Positions 43,874 through 52,429 are shown, counted from the stretch's first letter. The stretch is DNA of 64,000 nt from Gordonia sp. OPL2 (GCF_003797825.1 NZ_RKME01000016.1:1-64000), one strand, 5' to 3'. Made by a program: numbers and translations. The notes: generated by a model from the sequence alone, not told the origin.

Positions 43874-44574
43874 GCGAAGATGGGTGGCAGTGCGAACAGG
43901 ACGACGACGCCCCAGACCACGTGCGTGCAGATCGGTGCGAGTACGCCGTCGGTGCTGCGGCGCAGGATCGCGCACACCCAGCCCAGGATGATCGCCGCGA
44001 AACCGAGCATCACATTGCCACTCGCCAGCGTCGCGAATGTGTAGAGCACCGTGGAGATGACGACGGGGTGCAGTCGTTGCGCAGCGGAGTAGACGGCGCC
44101 GCGGAAGAAGATCTCCTCGGCGACGCCGTTGCCGAGGGTGATCACGGTGACCGCGACGAGACTGCCCGCGTCGCGGAAGGCGAGGACGTCGGTGACGAGA
44201 CCGGCGAGTGCGGGGATCTCTCGGGTGATGAACGCGCCGACGACGAAGGCCGCACCGACGAGCACACCGACGGCGATCCCCAGTGATGCTGTGCCTGCGG
44301 TCGACGGGGTGCCTCGAAAAGCGAACCGTCCCACATGGATCGGCCCGGACAGGAAACCACCGACCAGCCAGGTCGCGGCCAGGGCGACGGTCAGTGGATA
44401 GAACGAGCTGTCGCCGGGCTCTGCGGTGAGGGAGAAGCCGAGGATCACCGCCCCGATGACGAGGAAGACGCCCACGACGACTCGCCGCCGCATCAGCCCG
44501 CCGTCGTGATCGCGGCGGGTGTCCGGTGCGGAGGTGAAAACTCGTCGGACGAGTACGTCGATGCTGTCGGTCAT
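43870..44574 (-). CDS. CPBP-family membrane protein (Abi/CAAX-protease-like)
   Basis: Predicted 234-residue membrane protein with about seven hydrophobic segments. The CPBP motif 1 is present as NGVAEEIFFRGAVYS (EExxFRG), and motif 3 His is in PICTHVVWG. Motif 2, normally FxxxH, reads LYTFATLASGN and lacks the His, so protease activity is doubtful. Start ATG 44574 overlaps the upstream gene stop as ATGA. Members process prenylated or bacteriocin-related peptides or act as scaffolds; its role among metabolic genes is unclear. Confidence 0.8.
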   Translation of the reverse strand: MTDSIDVLVRRVFTSAPDTRRDHDGGLMRRRVVVGVFLVIGAVILGFSLTAEPGDSSFYPLTVALAATWLVGGFLSGPIHVGRFAFRGTPSTAGTASLGIAVGVLVGAAFVVGAFITREIPALAGLVTDVLAFRDAGSLVAVTVITLGNGVAEEIFFRGAVYSAAQRLHPVVISTVLYTFATLASGNVMLGFAAIILGWVCAILRRSTDGVLAPICTHVVWGVVVLFALPPIFA

Positions 44575-45647
44575 CCTGTCAGCAGGGATACCATGCCTCG
44601 GGCCCGTCGTGCAGCGGAGCCGATCACGGAATCGACGTGACGCCGGACTCGCATGAGGTCCCCGCCTGCCCAGGTCGGGTCGGTCTCGGCCAGATGGTGG
44701 ACATCGGCGAGGTCGCACACCGGTCGTGGTGCAGGTGTGCGCACGGCCGCCGTCACCGCCGCCCGCATCGGGGTCAACCCGCCGTCGGGTTCGGGCACGA
44801 GATCGCGAATGGACTGCTCGGAGGCGTTCATCGGCTTGTTCAGCGAGGTCACCAGATCGGCGGTCAGCGAGGTCGGCACCGGCACGATCCGTCCGGCGAC
44901 CTGCCCGGTCAGGCGGGTGCTGAGGTAGGGCAGGGGCAGCCGGATCCGTGGTTGCCTGATCGCGCGCAGATACTCGGTGAGAACCGAGTGGTAACGCGCA
45001 CCGACATCGGGCCCGGAGATGTCGTAGGCGCCGGCCGGGATCTTCTGATCGGCTACCGCAGTCAGGTAATGCAGGACGTCACGGATGGAGATCGGGTCCA
45101 TCGGGTTGTCGGTCCAACTGGGCTCGGGGATGACCGCGAGCCGGTCGGCGACGTACCGGATGATCTCGAACGACGTCGAGCCGGCGCCCAGGATGACCGC
45201 GGCCCGCAGCCACACCACCTCGGGGCCGTCGGGGAGATCGAGAGCGTCGGCGACGTCGGCACGGCTGCGCAGGTGCGGGGACAGATCGTCGCGATCACCG
45301 GTCGGTACGAATCCGCCCAGGTAGACGATGCGGGAGACGTCGGCGTCGCGCGCGGCGAGCGCCACGTTCTGTGCCGCCTTGATGTCGCCGCCGTCGAAAT
45401 CGGACTGCCCGATCCCGTGCACCAGGTAGTAGAGCGCGTCGATCTCTCCCGATTTGAGCAGCGCGTGGCGCGTCGACACCGGGTCGTCGGCGTCCATCTG
45501 GATCGCGGTGACGTCGTCGTACCAGCTGAAGCGGCGGAGCGACCCGACGTCGCGGCTGCTCACCACCACATCGTGACCCTCACGCAACAGGGCGCAGACC
45601 AGCCGCGAGCCGACATAGCCGGACGCGCCGGTGACGAACAGCCTCAT
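44571..45647 (-). CDS. NAD(P)-binding (atypical/extended SDR) protein
   Basis: Predicted 358-residue protein. The Rossmann motif is LFVTGASGYVGSRLVCALL, followed by VVVSSRDVGSLRRFSW and ALYYLVHGIGQSDF; RIVYLGGFVPTGDRDDLSPH and DISGPDVGARYHSVLTEYLR are typical of NmrA-like/atypical SDR proteins such as mycobacterial epimerase homologues. AGGGGGG lies before ATG 45647, the first gene of the four-gene operon. Catalytic YxxxK is not obvious, so it may be a redox sensor or a reductase of an unknown compound. Confidence 0.85.
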   Translation of the reverse strand: MRLFVTGASGYVGSRLVCALLREGHDVVVSSRDVGSLRRFSWYDDVTAIQMDADDPVSTRHALLKSGEIDALYYLVHGIGQSDFDGGDIKAAQNVALAARDADVSRIVYLGGFVPTGDRDDLSPHLRSRADVADALDLPDGPEVVWLRAAVILGAGSTSFEIIRYVADRLAVIPEPSWTDNPMDPISIRDVLHYLTAVADQKIPAGAYDISGPDVGARYHSVLTEYLRAIRQPRIRLPLPYLSTRLTGQVAGRIVPVPTSLTADLVTSLNKPMNASEQSIRDLVPEPDGGLTPMRAAVTAAVRTPAPRPVCDLADVHHLAETDPTWAGGDLMRVRRHVDSVIGSAARRARGMVSLLTG

Positions 45648-45799
45648 CAGTACCCCCCTGACACAGGACGAATTGGTCGTCTCATACCCCGACGGTACGG
45701 GCGGCAAACGCACCCGGCAGAACGACGGCGTCCCGTGCAACGTGATCGGGACGTCGATCACGGGCCGATAACACGCCGGGTGGGTGACATGATCGGGCC

Positions 45800-46630
45800 A
45801 TGTTGATCACCGTGGACGACCTCACCGAGGCCATGCTGTCCGACAACCCGCCGGTCATCCTCGATGTCCGGTGGCAGCTCGGCGACGATCGTGGCCATGA
45901 TCACTACCGTGAAGGTCATGTTCCCGGGGCGGTCTTCGTCGACCTCGATCGTGAACTGGCCGCGGCGCCCTCGCCGCAACGCGGTCGGCATCCGCTGCCG
46001 GACATCGCCGACCTGCAAGCGGCGGCGCGGCGGTGGGGGATCGACGACCGTTCGCCGGTCGTGGCCTACGACGCCATCGGAAATCTCGCGTCCGCGCGCG
46101 CGTGGTGGCTGCTGCGCTGGGGCGGCCACTCCGACGTGCGGCTGCTCGACGGCGGGCTCGGTGCCTGGCGGGACGCCGGCTTGCGTCTGTCGTCCGGCGA
46201 CACCACGCCTCGCACCGGGTCGGTCACGCTCACTCCGGGGCACCTTCCGGTCGCCGAGATCGACGAGGTCGCCGCAACATCCGCTCGTGTCGTCGACGCC
46301 CGTGCGGCCGAACGCTATCGCGGCGAGGTCGAGCCAGTTGATCCGCGCGCCGGTCACATCCCGGGGGCGATCAGTGTGCCGACCGCGGGCAACATCGGTG
46401 CCGACGGGCGATTCCTCCCGGCCGACGACATCCGGAAGCGATTCGCGGACAATGGAATCGGCGACAGTGACGAGGTGATCGCCTACTGTGGATCGGGTAT
46501 CAACGCGGCCCACGAGATCGCGGCGCTGGAGATCGCCGGCATCCGCGCAACCCTGTTTCCGGGCTCGTGGTCGCAGTGGTCGTCGGACCCGGACCGTCCC
46601 GCTGCGACCGGGTCGGAGTCCGCTGGTTGA
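45800..46630 (+). CDS. Sulfurtransferase with two rhodanese domains
   Basis: Predicted 276-residue thiosulfate or 3-mercaptopyruvate sulfurtransferase. The first, inactive rhodanese domain (residues 1-125) has LDVRWQLGDDRGHDHYREGH and AWWLLRWGGHSDVRLLDGG; the second (residues 140-265) has the active Cys in IAYCGSGINAAHE. AGHIPGAISVPT is conserved. It resembles the mycobacterial SseB-type proteins. It is divergent from the NAD(P)-binding gene. The last codons run into a long repeat array that starts at 46622. Confidence 0.92.
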   Translation: MLITVDDLTEAMLSDNPPVILDVRWQLGDDRGHDHYREGHVPGAVFVDLDRELAAAPSPQRGRHPLPDIADLQAAARRWGIDDRSPVVAYDAIGNLASARAWWLLRWGGHSDVRLLDGGLGAWRDAGLRLSSGDTTPRTGSVTLTPGHLPVAEIDEVAATSARVVDARAAERYRGEVEPVDPRAGHIPGAISVPTAGNIGADGRFLPADDIRKRFADNGIGDSDEVIAYCGSGINAAHEIAALEIAGIRATLFPGSWSQWSSDPDRPAATGSESAG

Positions 46631-46900
46631 GCCCTCGTGCGAGCTTGCGACCGGGTCGGATTCCGCTGGTTGAGTGGCGTCGTGCGCGCCGGGGAGTCCG
46701 GGTCGGTGTGGGGTGTTTCGTCTGCTGGTTGAGTGGCGTCGTGCGCGCCGGTGAGTCGGGTCGGTGTGGGGTGTTTCGTTCGCTGGTTGAGTGGCGTCGT
46801 GCGCGCCGGTGAGTCGGGTCGGTGTGGGGTGTTTCGTTCGCTGGTTGAGTAGCGTCGTGCGAGCTTGCGAGCCCGCCGCGTATCGAAACCACCACCCAAC
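46622..46900. repeat. 58-base tandem repeat array
   Basis: CTGGTTGAG recurs at 46622, 46666, 46725, 46783 and 46841. The last three steps are 59, 58 and 58 bases and the units (GTGGCGTCGTGCGCGCCGG...GTGGGGTGTTTCGT) are nearly identical. The array ends with TGCGAGCTTGCGAGC and CGTATCGAAACC, the same end as the reversed repeat at 33724-33822. It fills the 334-base gap between the rhodanese and DJ-1 genes, and the first copy overlaps the rhodanese stop. Confidence 0.85.
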
Positions 46901-46964
46901 CACACACCGAAACCTGAGTACCGTGGCCATCGGGACGACATCCGACGACCGAAGGAGGTTGGAC

Positions 46965-47672
46965 ATGGCACGGACAGTGCTGTTCGTCATGACCGGATCG
47001 AATCGATGGACCCTCAAGGACGGGACCACGCACCCGACCGGCTTCTGGGCCGAGGAGGCGGTTGCGCCGCTCGAGATCTTCCGGGACGCGGGCTTCGACG
47101 TCACGATCGCCACTCCGGGTGGGGTGCGACCTCCCGTCGACGAGGGGAGTCTCTCCGCCGAGAGCGCGGGGTCGGAGGAGGCCGCGACGCATTTCCGGGA
47201 CGTCATCGAGAGCGCGCCGGAGTTCCAGAATCCGATCGCGCTGTCGGCGGTGAATCTCGCCGACTACGACGCGGTCTTCGTGCCCGGCGGCCACGGACCC
47301 ATGGAGGATCTCGCCGTCGACGCCGACGCCGGCACGATCCTCACCGCGGCCAAGCAGGCCGAGGTGCCGCTGGGCATCGTGTGTCACGGTCCGGCGATCC
47401 TGCTGTCGGCGGTCGACACCAACGGGCAGAGTCTGTTCGCCGGCCAGACGGTGACCGCGTTCACCAATGCCGAAGAGCAGCAGGCCGGACTGGCCGATCA
47501 AGCGCCGTGGCTGCTGCAGGACCGTCTCACCGACGCCGGCCTGAAGGTGATCGCCGACGAACCATGGGCGCCGCACGTCGAGACCGACGGCTCGCTGTTC
47601 ACCGGACAGAACCCGGCGTCGTCTGCACCTCTGGCGACCGCCCTCGTCGAACGACTCGGAAAGGTGAACTGA
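46965..47672 (+). CDS. DJ-1/PfpI family protein (Hsp31-like)
   Basis: Predicted 235-residue class I glutamine amidotransferase-like protein. The catalytic Cys lies in LGIVCHGPAILLSAV; Glu/His partners are likely in HPTGFWAEEAVAPLEIF and GGHGPMEDLAVD. This pattern (TGFWAEE, GGHGPMxD) fits the Hsp31/GATase1-like subgroup with chaperone, glyoxalase III or deglycase activity. GAAGGAGG lies before ATG 46965. Its stop overlaps the start of the PPOX gene by one base (TGATG), so both are one operon. Confidence 0.9.
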   Translation: MARTVLFVMTGSNRWTLKDGTTHPTGFWAEEAVAPLEIFRDAGFDVTIATPGGVRPPVDEGSLSAESAGSEEAATHFRDVIESAPEFQNPIALSAVNLADYDAVFVPGGHGPMEDLAVDADAGTILTAAKQAEVPLGIVCHGPAILLSAVDTNGQSLFAGQTVTAFTNAEEQQAGLADQAPWLLQDRLTDAGLKVIADEPWAPHVETDGSLFTGQNPASSAPLATALVERLGKVN

Positions 47673-48091
47673 TGTCTCGTCCACCCCTGCCCGACGGGGC
47701 GAAAGAGCTTCTGGCCAAGCCGAATCCGTCGGTGATGGCGACGCTGCGCAAGGACGGCGCGCCGGTGACCGCCGCGACGTGGTACCTCCTCGACGGCGAC
47801 CACGTCCTGGTGAACCTCGACAATCAGCGTGCCCGTCTCGGCCACCTCCGGCGCGATCCGCGGGTGACGCTGACCGTGCTCGCCGACAACTGGTACACCC
47901 ACGTGACGCTGATCGGCCGGGTCGTCGAGCTCCGCGACGACGTCGACCTCGCCGACATCGACCGCATCTCCCGTCACTACACCGGCAACGACTACCCGGT
48001 CCGCGACAACCCGCGCACGACGGCGGTCATCGAGGTCGAACGTTGGTATGGCTGGGGAGAACTCAAGGACAACGACCAGCCGTCGGGCTGA
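47672..48091 (+). CDS. PPOX-class F420-dependent oxidoreductase
   Basis: Predicted 139-residue split-barrel protein. AKPNPSVMATLRKDGAPVTA and NLDNQRARLGHLRRDPRVTL are strongly typical of the actinobacterial F420-dependent PPOX class; ERWYGWGELKD is at the C-terminus. Probably reduces an enone, quinone or similar compound with F420H2. It is translationally linked to the DJ-1 gene before it; both could help detoxify reactive carbonyls, which is inference. Confidence 0.88.
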   Translation: MSRPPLPDGAKELLAKPNPSVMATLRKDGAPVTAATWYLLDGDHVLVNLDNQRARLGHLRRDPRVTLTVLADNWYTHVTLIGRVVELRDDVDLADIDRISRHYTGNDYPVRDNPRTTAVIEVERWYGWGELKDNDQPSG

Positions 48092-48099
48092 GTGGCGAC

Positions 48100-48978
48100 C
48101 TACAGTCCAGCGCGTTCCAGCGCTTCGTCGAACTCCTCGGCGGCGGCCTTCTCGCCTTTGCCCGCGGCCAAGGCGCGCTGGTAGACGGCGAGCAGGTCGT
48201 CGCCGTGTGCCGCGTAGCGTCGCGCCCACCGTTCGCCCTCGGCGCGCCAGTAGCCGATGATGTCGTACTGGTCGCGGTCCCAGCCTCGTACATTGCGGAG
48301 GTGTTTGCGGACCGCGCGCGATTGCGCCGCTTCGCCCGCGTACCAGCAGTAGCCGTGTCCGGCCGGTACGTCGAGGCCGGCGACGGCATCGCCGAGAACG
48401 CTGGGGGACAACCCGTTTCCGCTGCCGACCAGTGGGATCACGCGGGTGTCGCCGGAGAACCCGACGTACTCGAGGTCGTCGTGCTCGGCGACCTCGACGA
48501 CGGCGGTGACCGATTCCGGCCGCGGGTGCGTGCCGAGAATCCGGGCCAGTGCGGGCAACCCGCTGAGGTCGGCGACCAGGAGGTGCCAGTCGGCGGCGGG
48601 GTCGGGTCGATACCAGCCGCGCGCGTAGGCCATCGTCACCTGGTCGCCGGGTCGCGCGGCCTGCGCCCACTCGGTCGCCGGGCCACTGTCGTGGACGACG
48701 AAGTCCACGGACATCGTGCCCGCCCGGTGGTCGACCTCCCGGACGGTGAGGGTGCGTCCCTCGGGAGCCGGGTCGACGTCGTGGAACGCCCAGACCCCGT
48801 CGACCTGGGTCATCTCCGGGGGCGTGGATCGGCCGGGTGTGGGGAAGTAGATGCCGACGACCTCATCGGGCAGATCCGGCAGTCCGAGGCGTCGGAGGTC
48901 GGGAACCTCGAACCGGACCCGCCGCAACCGCGAACCGACATCCACTGTGGCCGTCACCTGTGCGAAAGAGAAACTCAT
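48100..48978 (-). CDS. Siderophore-interacting protein (FAD ferric-siderophore reductase)
   Basis: Predicted 292-residue cytoplasmic flavoprotein that releases iron from siderophores by reduction. The N-terminal FAD barrel holds RTLTVREVDHRAGTMSVDFV and PGDQVTMAYARGWY; the C-terminal NAD(P)H domain holds YCWYAGEAAQSRAVRKHL and DIIGYWRAEGE, which are diagnostic of the SIP family. TAGCGT lies about nine bases before ATG 48978, giving a very short or no leader. No siderophore genes adjoin it. It is divergent from the TIGR01777-type gene. Confidence 0.92.
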   Translation of the reverse strand: MSFSFAQVTATVDVGSRLRRVRFEVPDLRRLGLPDLPDEVVGIYFPTPGRSTPPEMTQVDGVWAFHDVDPAPEGRTLTVREVDHRAGTMSVDFVVHDSGPATEWAQAARPGDQVTMAYARGWYRPDPAADWHLLVADLSGLPALARILGTHPRPESVTAVVEVAEHDDLEYVGFSGDTRVIPLVGSGNGLSPSVLGDAVAGLDVPAGHGYCWYAGEAAQSRAVRKHLRNVRGWDRDQYDIIGYWRAEGERWARRYAAHGDDLLAVYQRALAAGKGEKAAAEEFDEALERAGL

Positions 48979-49111
48979 GACGACACCACGCTACGTGGGC
49001 GGTCGGTGGCGCGCGCGGAGCGACGTCCGCTCTGACGTGACCCTCATGCGGAGTCTCGGTCGGTGACGCATGACATAGGGCGCGTCTGGCCGTCGGGTCT
49101 ACCCTCAGTTC

Positions 49112-50065
49112 ATGTCGAACAACGACCCCGCACCTGCGCGCCCGACGAGAGTTGTGATCGCCGGTGGCAGTGGATCATTGGGGCAGCGCATCGCCGACGA
49201 TCTGTCGAGTCGGGACATCGACGTCACGATTCTGACCCGGTCGCCCGATGGCAGTTCACCGCATCGACAAGTCGGGTGGGACGGACGGACCGTCGGTGCA
49301 TGGTCCGCTGTACTCGACTCCGACGAGCCGACCGCTCTGATCAACCTCGCCGGCAAACTCGTCGACTGCCGTCCGACCGAGAAGAACATCGCCGCGCTGC
49401 GGCGCAGCCGCGTCGAACCCACCCGGGCGCTCGTGTCGGCGGCGGATGGGCTCAGGAAACCGCTCGCGCGGTGGATACAGGCCGGCACAACCGCGATCTG
49501 GAGTGATGCCGGCGATGTGTGGTGCACTGAGGACACCCCGATCCCTGAGGGACTGCCACAGATGACCGGTGTCGCGGTGCCGTGGGAGAACGCCGCCGCC
49601 GGCGCGAACGCCGATCATTCGATCATCCTGCGGACATCGATCGTCCTGGACACGGATTTGCCTGCACTGCAACGTCTGACGACGCTGACGAAACTCGGAC
49701 TCGGCGGGCGGGTGGGTACCGGTCAGCAGTGGTTCAGCTGGATCCACCGCGATGACTGGCTCGCGATCGTGCGGGCCGGCCTCGGGCTCGACCCCGAGGT
49801 AACGCTGCCCTCGGGGGTCGTCGTCGCGGCGACGGACAATCCGGTGCGGAACGTCGACCTGATGGCGACCCTGCGCCGTCGATTGCATCGACCGGCAGCG
49901 CCACCGACTCCGGCCCCGCTGCTCAGATTGGGGGCCGTCGTGCTGCGGACCGATCCGCAGCTCGGGCTGACCGGTCGTCGAGCACGGTCCCGCGTACTCG
50001 GTGAGCGCGGCTTCGTCTTCCGATATCCGGAACTCGACGGCGCACTGGCCGACCTGATCGGCTGA
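49112..50065 (+). CDS. TIGR01777-type epimerase-like protein
   Basis: Predicted 317-residue NAD-binding protein of the TIGR01777/DUF1731 family of uncharacterised nucleotide-sugar-epimerase-like proteins. Motifs: VVIAGGSGSLGQRIADDL, ALINLAGKLVDCRPTEKN and WFSWIHRDDWLAIVRAGLG (usual HxxD region). The C-terminal DUF1731-like tail ends VLGERGFVFRYPELDGALAD. TACCCT precedes ATG 49112 by six bases, indicating a probably leaderless message. Function unknown; homologues include cell division inhibitor-annotated proteins, a label with little basis. Confidence 0.88.
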   Translation: MSNNDPAPARPTRVVIAGGSGSLGQRIADDLSSRDIDVTILTRSPDGSSPHRQVGWDGRTVGAWSAVLDSDEPTALINLAGKLVDCRPTEKNIAALRRSRVEPTRALVSAADGLRKPLARWIQAGTTAIWSDAGDVWCTEDTPIPEGLPQMTGVAVPWENAAAGANADHSIILRTSIVLDTDLPALQRLTTLTKLGLGGRVGTGQQWFSWIHRDDWLAIVRAGLGLDPEVTLPSGVVVAATDNPVRNVDLMATLRRRLHRPAAPPTPAPLLRLGAVVLRTDPQLGLTGRRARSRVLGERGFVFRYPELDGALADLIG

Positions 50066-50094
50066 TCCGTGTGGCGATTCGGAGCGGTCGCACC

Positions 50095-50177
50095 CCCCGA
50101 CGACAGCCACCCTCGGTTCGAAACATCACCGTGCTTTCGAACCACGGTGATGTCACGAAGTCCGGGTGGCTGTCGGG
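50095..50177. repeat. 83-base nested inverted repeat
   Basis: Outer arms CGACAGCCACCC (50101-50112) and GGGTGGCTGTCGGG (50164-50177) and inner arms CATCACCGTG (50124-50133) and CACGGTGATG (50143-50152) nest around a short centre. Each half resembles the element at 138-170 and 55951-56022 (GGTGATGTTTCGAA...GAGGGTGGCTGTC), placed head to head. It follows the epimerase gene by 30 bases and may also act as terminator. Confidence 0.75.
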
Positions 50178-50289
50178 CGACGGCGCGAAAAGTGACACAC
50201 CGCTCCCGTTTCCGCTGGTCAAATCGGGCACTCGATGAGTTCGCACCATATCCGCGATCCCCGGCCGTGGCGGGTCTAGCGTCGAAAGG

Positions 50290-51792
50290 ATGAAGGGCAA
50301 GAACGGCGTGTTCCGCACCAAGGACGTCGAGACCGTCATCCACCAGAATGACGACGGCAACGTGACCGAGGGTGGCCGTCTCCGAAAAGCGCTGCGCGCC
50401 CGCGACCTGATCGGGTTCGGCGTCGGCATGGTGATCGGCACCGGCATCTTCACGCTGACGGGCCTCCAGGCGAAGAACAGTGCCGGGCCGGCGATCATGA
50501 TCTCGTTCGTCGTGGCCGGGGTGATCGCCCTGTTTGCCGCATTCTGTTATGCCGAACTGTCATCCGCGGTGCCGACGGCCGGCTCGTCGTACACCTATGC
50601 GTACACGACACTCGGCGAGATCATCGCCTGGATCATCGGCTGGGACCTCATCCTCGAGTTCGCACTCGGTGCCGCAGTGGTCTCGCGTGGATGGTCCGGC
50701 TATCTGCAGGAGGCGCTCCATCTGCCGACTGAGTTCTTCGGCGAGTCGTCGTCGGTGAACCTCGGCGCCGTCGCCATCGCGCTCGTTCTGGGAATCGTTG
50801 CGACGGTGGGCATCAAGGAGTCCGGGTGGGTCACGAACGCATTGGTGCTCCTGAAGGTGTCGATCTGTGTGTTCATCATCGTCGTCGGGGTGTTCTTCAT
50901 CAAGGCGGCCAACTACTCGCCGTTCATCCCGCCCGCGGAGCCGACCGGAGGAGAGGGCGGCCTGCGACAACCGCTCTGGCAGTGGGCGACCGGTGTCGAC
51001 GCCACCGCGTTCGGTGTGGCCGGAGTGCTGTTTGCGGCCGCCGTGGTCTTCTTCTCCTACAGTGGATTCGAGATCGTCGCCAATCTCGGTGAGGAGACCC
51101 GCAACCCGGCACGGGACATGACCCGCGGACTTCTCGGGACGCTGGTGCTGTGCACCGTGCTCTACGTCGGCGTGTGCTTCGTCCTGGTGGGGATGGTCAA
51201 CTACGCCGACCTCAGTGAGGGCGCACCGCTCTCGGATGCGTTCAACCAGGTGGGACTGAGTTGGGCAGGCGTCCTCGTGGGAATCGCGGCGATCTGCGGC
51301 CTGACGTCGGTGATCCTGGTCGACATCGTCGGGATGTCACGCATCGGCTTCGCATTGTCGCGCGACGGCCTGATCCCGCACTCGCTCGGGCGTATCCATC
51401 CTCGATGGAACACGCCCTACCGCATCACGATGCTCACCACCGCCGTCGTGGTGTTGCTGGCCGCGTTCGTGCCGCTGTCGGCGCTGGCCGAGATGGTCTC
51501 GATCGGCACGCTGTTCGCGTTCCTGGTCGTGTCGGTGGCGGTGCCGATCCTCCGCCGGACCCGTCCGGAGATGAAGCGGCCCTTCCGGGTCCCGTGGTCG
51601 CCGTTCCTGCCCATCGTGTCGGCGGTGTGTTGCGCCGGACTCATGGCGAATCTGGCCATCGAGACCTGGCTGCGGTTCGTGGTGTGGCTCGCGCTCGGGC
51701 TGGCCGTCTACGTGTTCTACGGACGGTCGCATTCGGTCCTGGGGAAGTCCACTCCGGCACCCGCCCCGACACCGTCGTCGGACCCCGTCTGA
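50290..51792 (+). CDS. Amino-acid permease (APC superfamily)
   Basis: Predicted 500-residue transporter with 12 or more membrane helices. ARDLIGFGVGMVIGTGIFTL at helix 1 has the conserved unwound GxG substrate site of APC transporters; FFSYSGFEIVANLGEETRNP is the helix-6/loop signature of the cationic amino-acid transporter branch. A cytoplasmic N-terminus of about 35 residues and a Pro-rich tail flank the core. TAGCGT lies seven bases before ATG 50290, so the message may be leaderless. Likely imports amino acids or polyamines; substrate not provable. Confidence 0.9.
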   Translation: MKGKNGVFRTKDVETVIHQNDDGNVTEGGRLRKALRARDLIGFGVGMVIGTGIFTLTGLQAKNSAGPAIMISFVVAGVIALFAAFCYAELSSAVPTAGSSYTYAYTTLGEIIAWIIGWDLILEFALGAAVVSRGWSGYLQEALHLPTEFFGESSSVNLGAVAIALVLGIVATVGIKESGWVTNALVLLKVSICVFIIVVGVFFIKAANYSPFIPPAEPTGGEGGLRQPLWQWATGVDATAFGVAGVLFAAAVVFFSYSGFEIVANLGEETRNPARDMTRGLLGTLVLCTVLYVGVCFVLVGMVNYADLSEGAPLSDAFNQVGLSWAGVLVGIAAICGLTSVILVDIVGMSRIGFALSRDGLIPHSLGRIHPRWNTPYRITMLTTAVVVLLAAFVPLSALAEMVSIGTLFAFLVVSVAVPILRRTRPEMKRPFRVPWSPFLPIVSAVCCAGLMANLAIETWLRFVVWLALGLAVYVFYGRSHSVLGKSTPAPAPTPSSDPV

Positions 51793-51869
51793 GTCGCACT
51801 CCTCCGAGGTTTCGAACCGCCGCGCACAGAACCATGTCGCCGGCGGTGCCATCGTCGGACACTGTCTGC

Positions 51870-52124
51870 ATGAGCGCATCATTTCGCCTGCGGACCGTTC
51901 CCGCGGGACCCGTCGACTCGGCTGCTCTCGTCGACTACGAGGTGCAGTGGTACCGGCACGGCGGCGGTTCCGATCGGGACATCGCCGACATGTTCGGGCT
52001 CTCTGCCCGGGAGTACTTCGGTCACCTGCTGGGTGCCTTGGAAACCCATGCCGCCCATCTGCCGCCGACAACGGTGACCGGCATCCGTTCGGTCGCCCGC
52101 AGACGGCTCTGGCTCGCGTCGTGA
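51870..52124 (+). CDS. DUF3263-like small helix-turn-helix protein
   Basis: Predicted 84-residue protein. VDYEVQWYRHGGGSDRDIAD followed by MFGLSAREYFGHLLGALE matches the pattern of DUF3263 proteins, which pair an ExxWW-like helix with a putative helix-turn-helix. The start is ATG 51870, with no strong ribosome binding site. Its stop overlaps the GTG of the WhiB gene (GTGA), so the two are translationally coupled. A DNA-binding partner of the WhiB protein is a reasonable guess but nothing more. Confidence 0.6.
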   Translation: MSASFRLRTVPAGPVDSAALVDYEVQWYRHGGGSDRDIADMFGLSAREYFGHLLGALETHAAHLPPTTVTGIRSVARRRLWLAS

Positions 52125-52429
52125 CGGCACCTGACGGGTGGGCACTCGATGGGCCGGCACTCGACGACATGGGCTGGCGGCAGCAGGCTCGCTGCGGCGA
52201 GGAATCTGCGCACCTGTTCATCGTCGACAATCGTGAGTCCAAGAATCAGCGGACGCACCGTGAGGCCCTGGCGAAGGTGCTGTGCCGGAGTTGCCCGGTG
52301 TCCTCCAGATGTCTGGAGTATGCGATCGGTGCGGGCGAGGAGCAGGGAATCTGGGGAGGACTCGGCGTCGCCGAGCGGGAGGCGCTGGTCCGCGCACGCG
52401 ACTGCCGAGCCGACCGTCGATCGGCCTGA
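52121..52429 (+). CDS. WhiB-family iron-sulfur regulator
   Basis: Predicted 102-residue WhiB-like protein. The four [4Fe-4S] Cys are in ARCGEES and LCRSCPVSSRCLEYAI (C...CxxCxxxxxC pattern), followed by the Wbl signature GIWGGLGVAEREALVR and a basic tail. WhiB proteins bind sigma factor region 4 and respond to redox state or nitric oxide. The gene begins at a GTG that overlaps the previous stop. It precedes the sulfur-scavenging operon by about 130 bases in the same direction, though separate promoters are likely. The exact Wbl subclass is not clear. Confidence 0.9.
   Translation: MTAPDGWALDGPALDDMGWRQQARCGEESAHLFIVDNRESKNQRTHREALAKVLCRSCPVSSRCLEYAIGAGEEQGIWGGLGVAEREALVRARDCRADRRSA

Noticed and set aside
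46622..46900. Regular repeats as a CRISPR array
   Set aside because: The 58-base units are repeated end to end without unique spacers, and no cas gene is near. The same holds for the 35-36-base arrays at 16707 and 57361.
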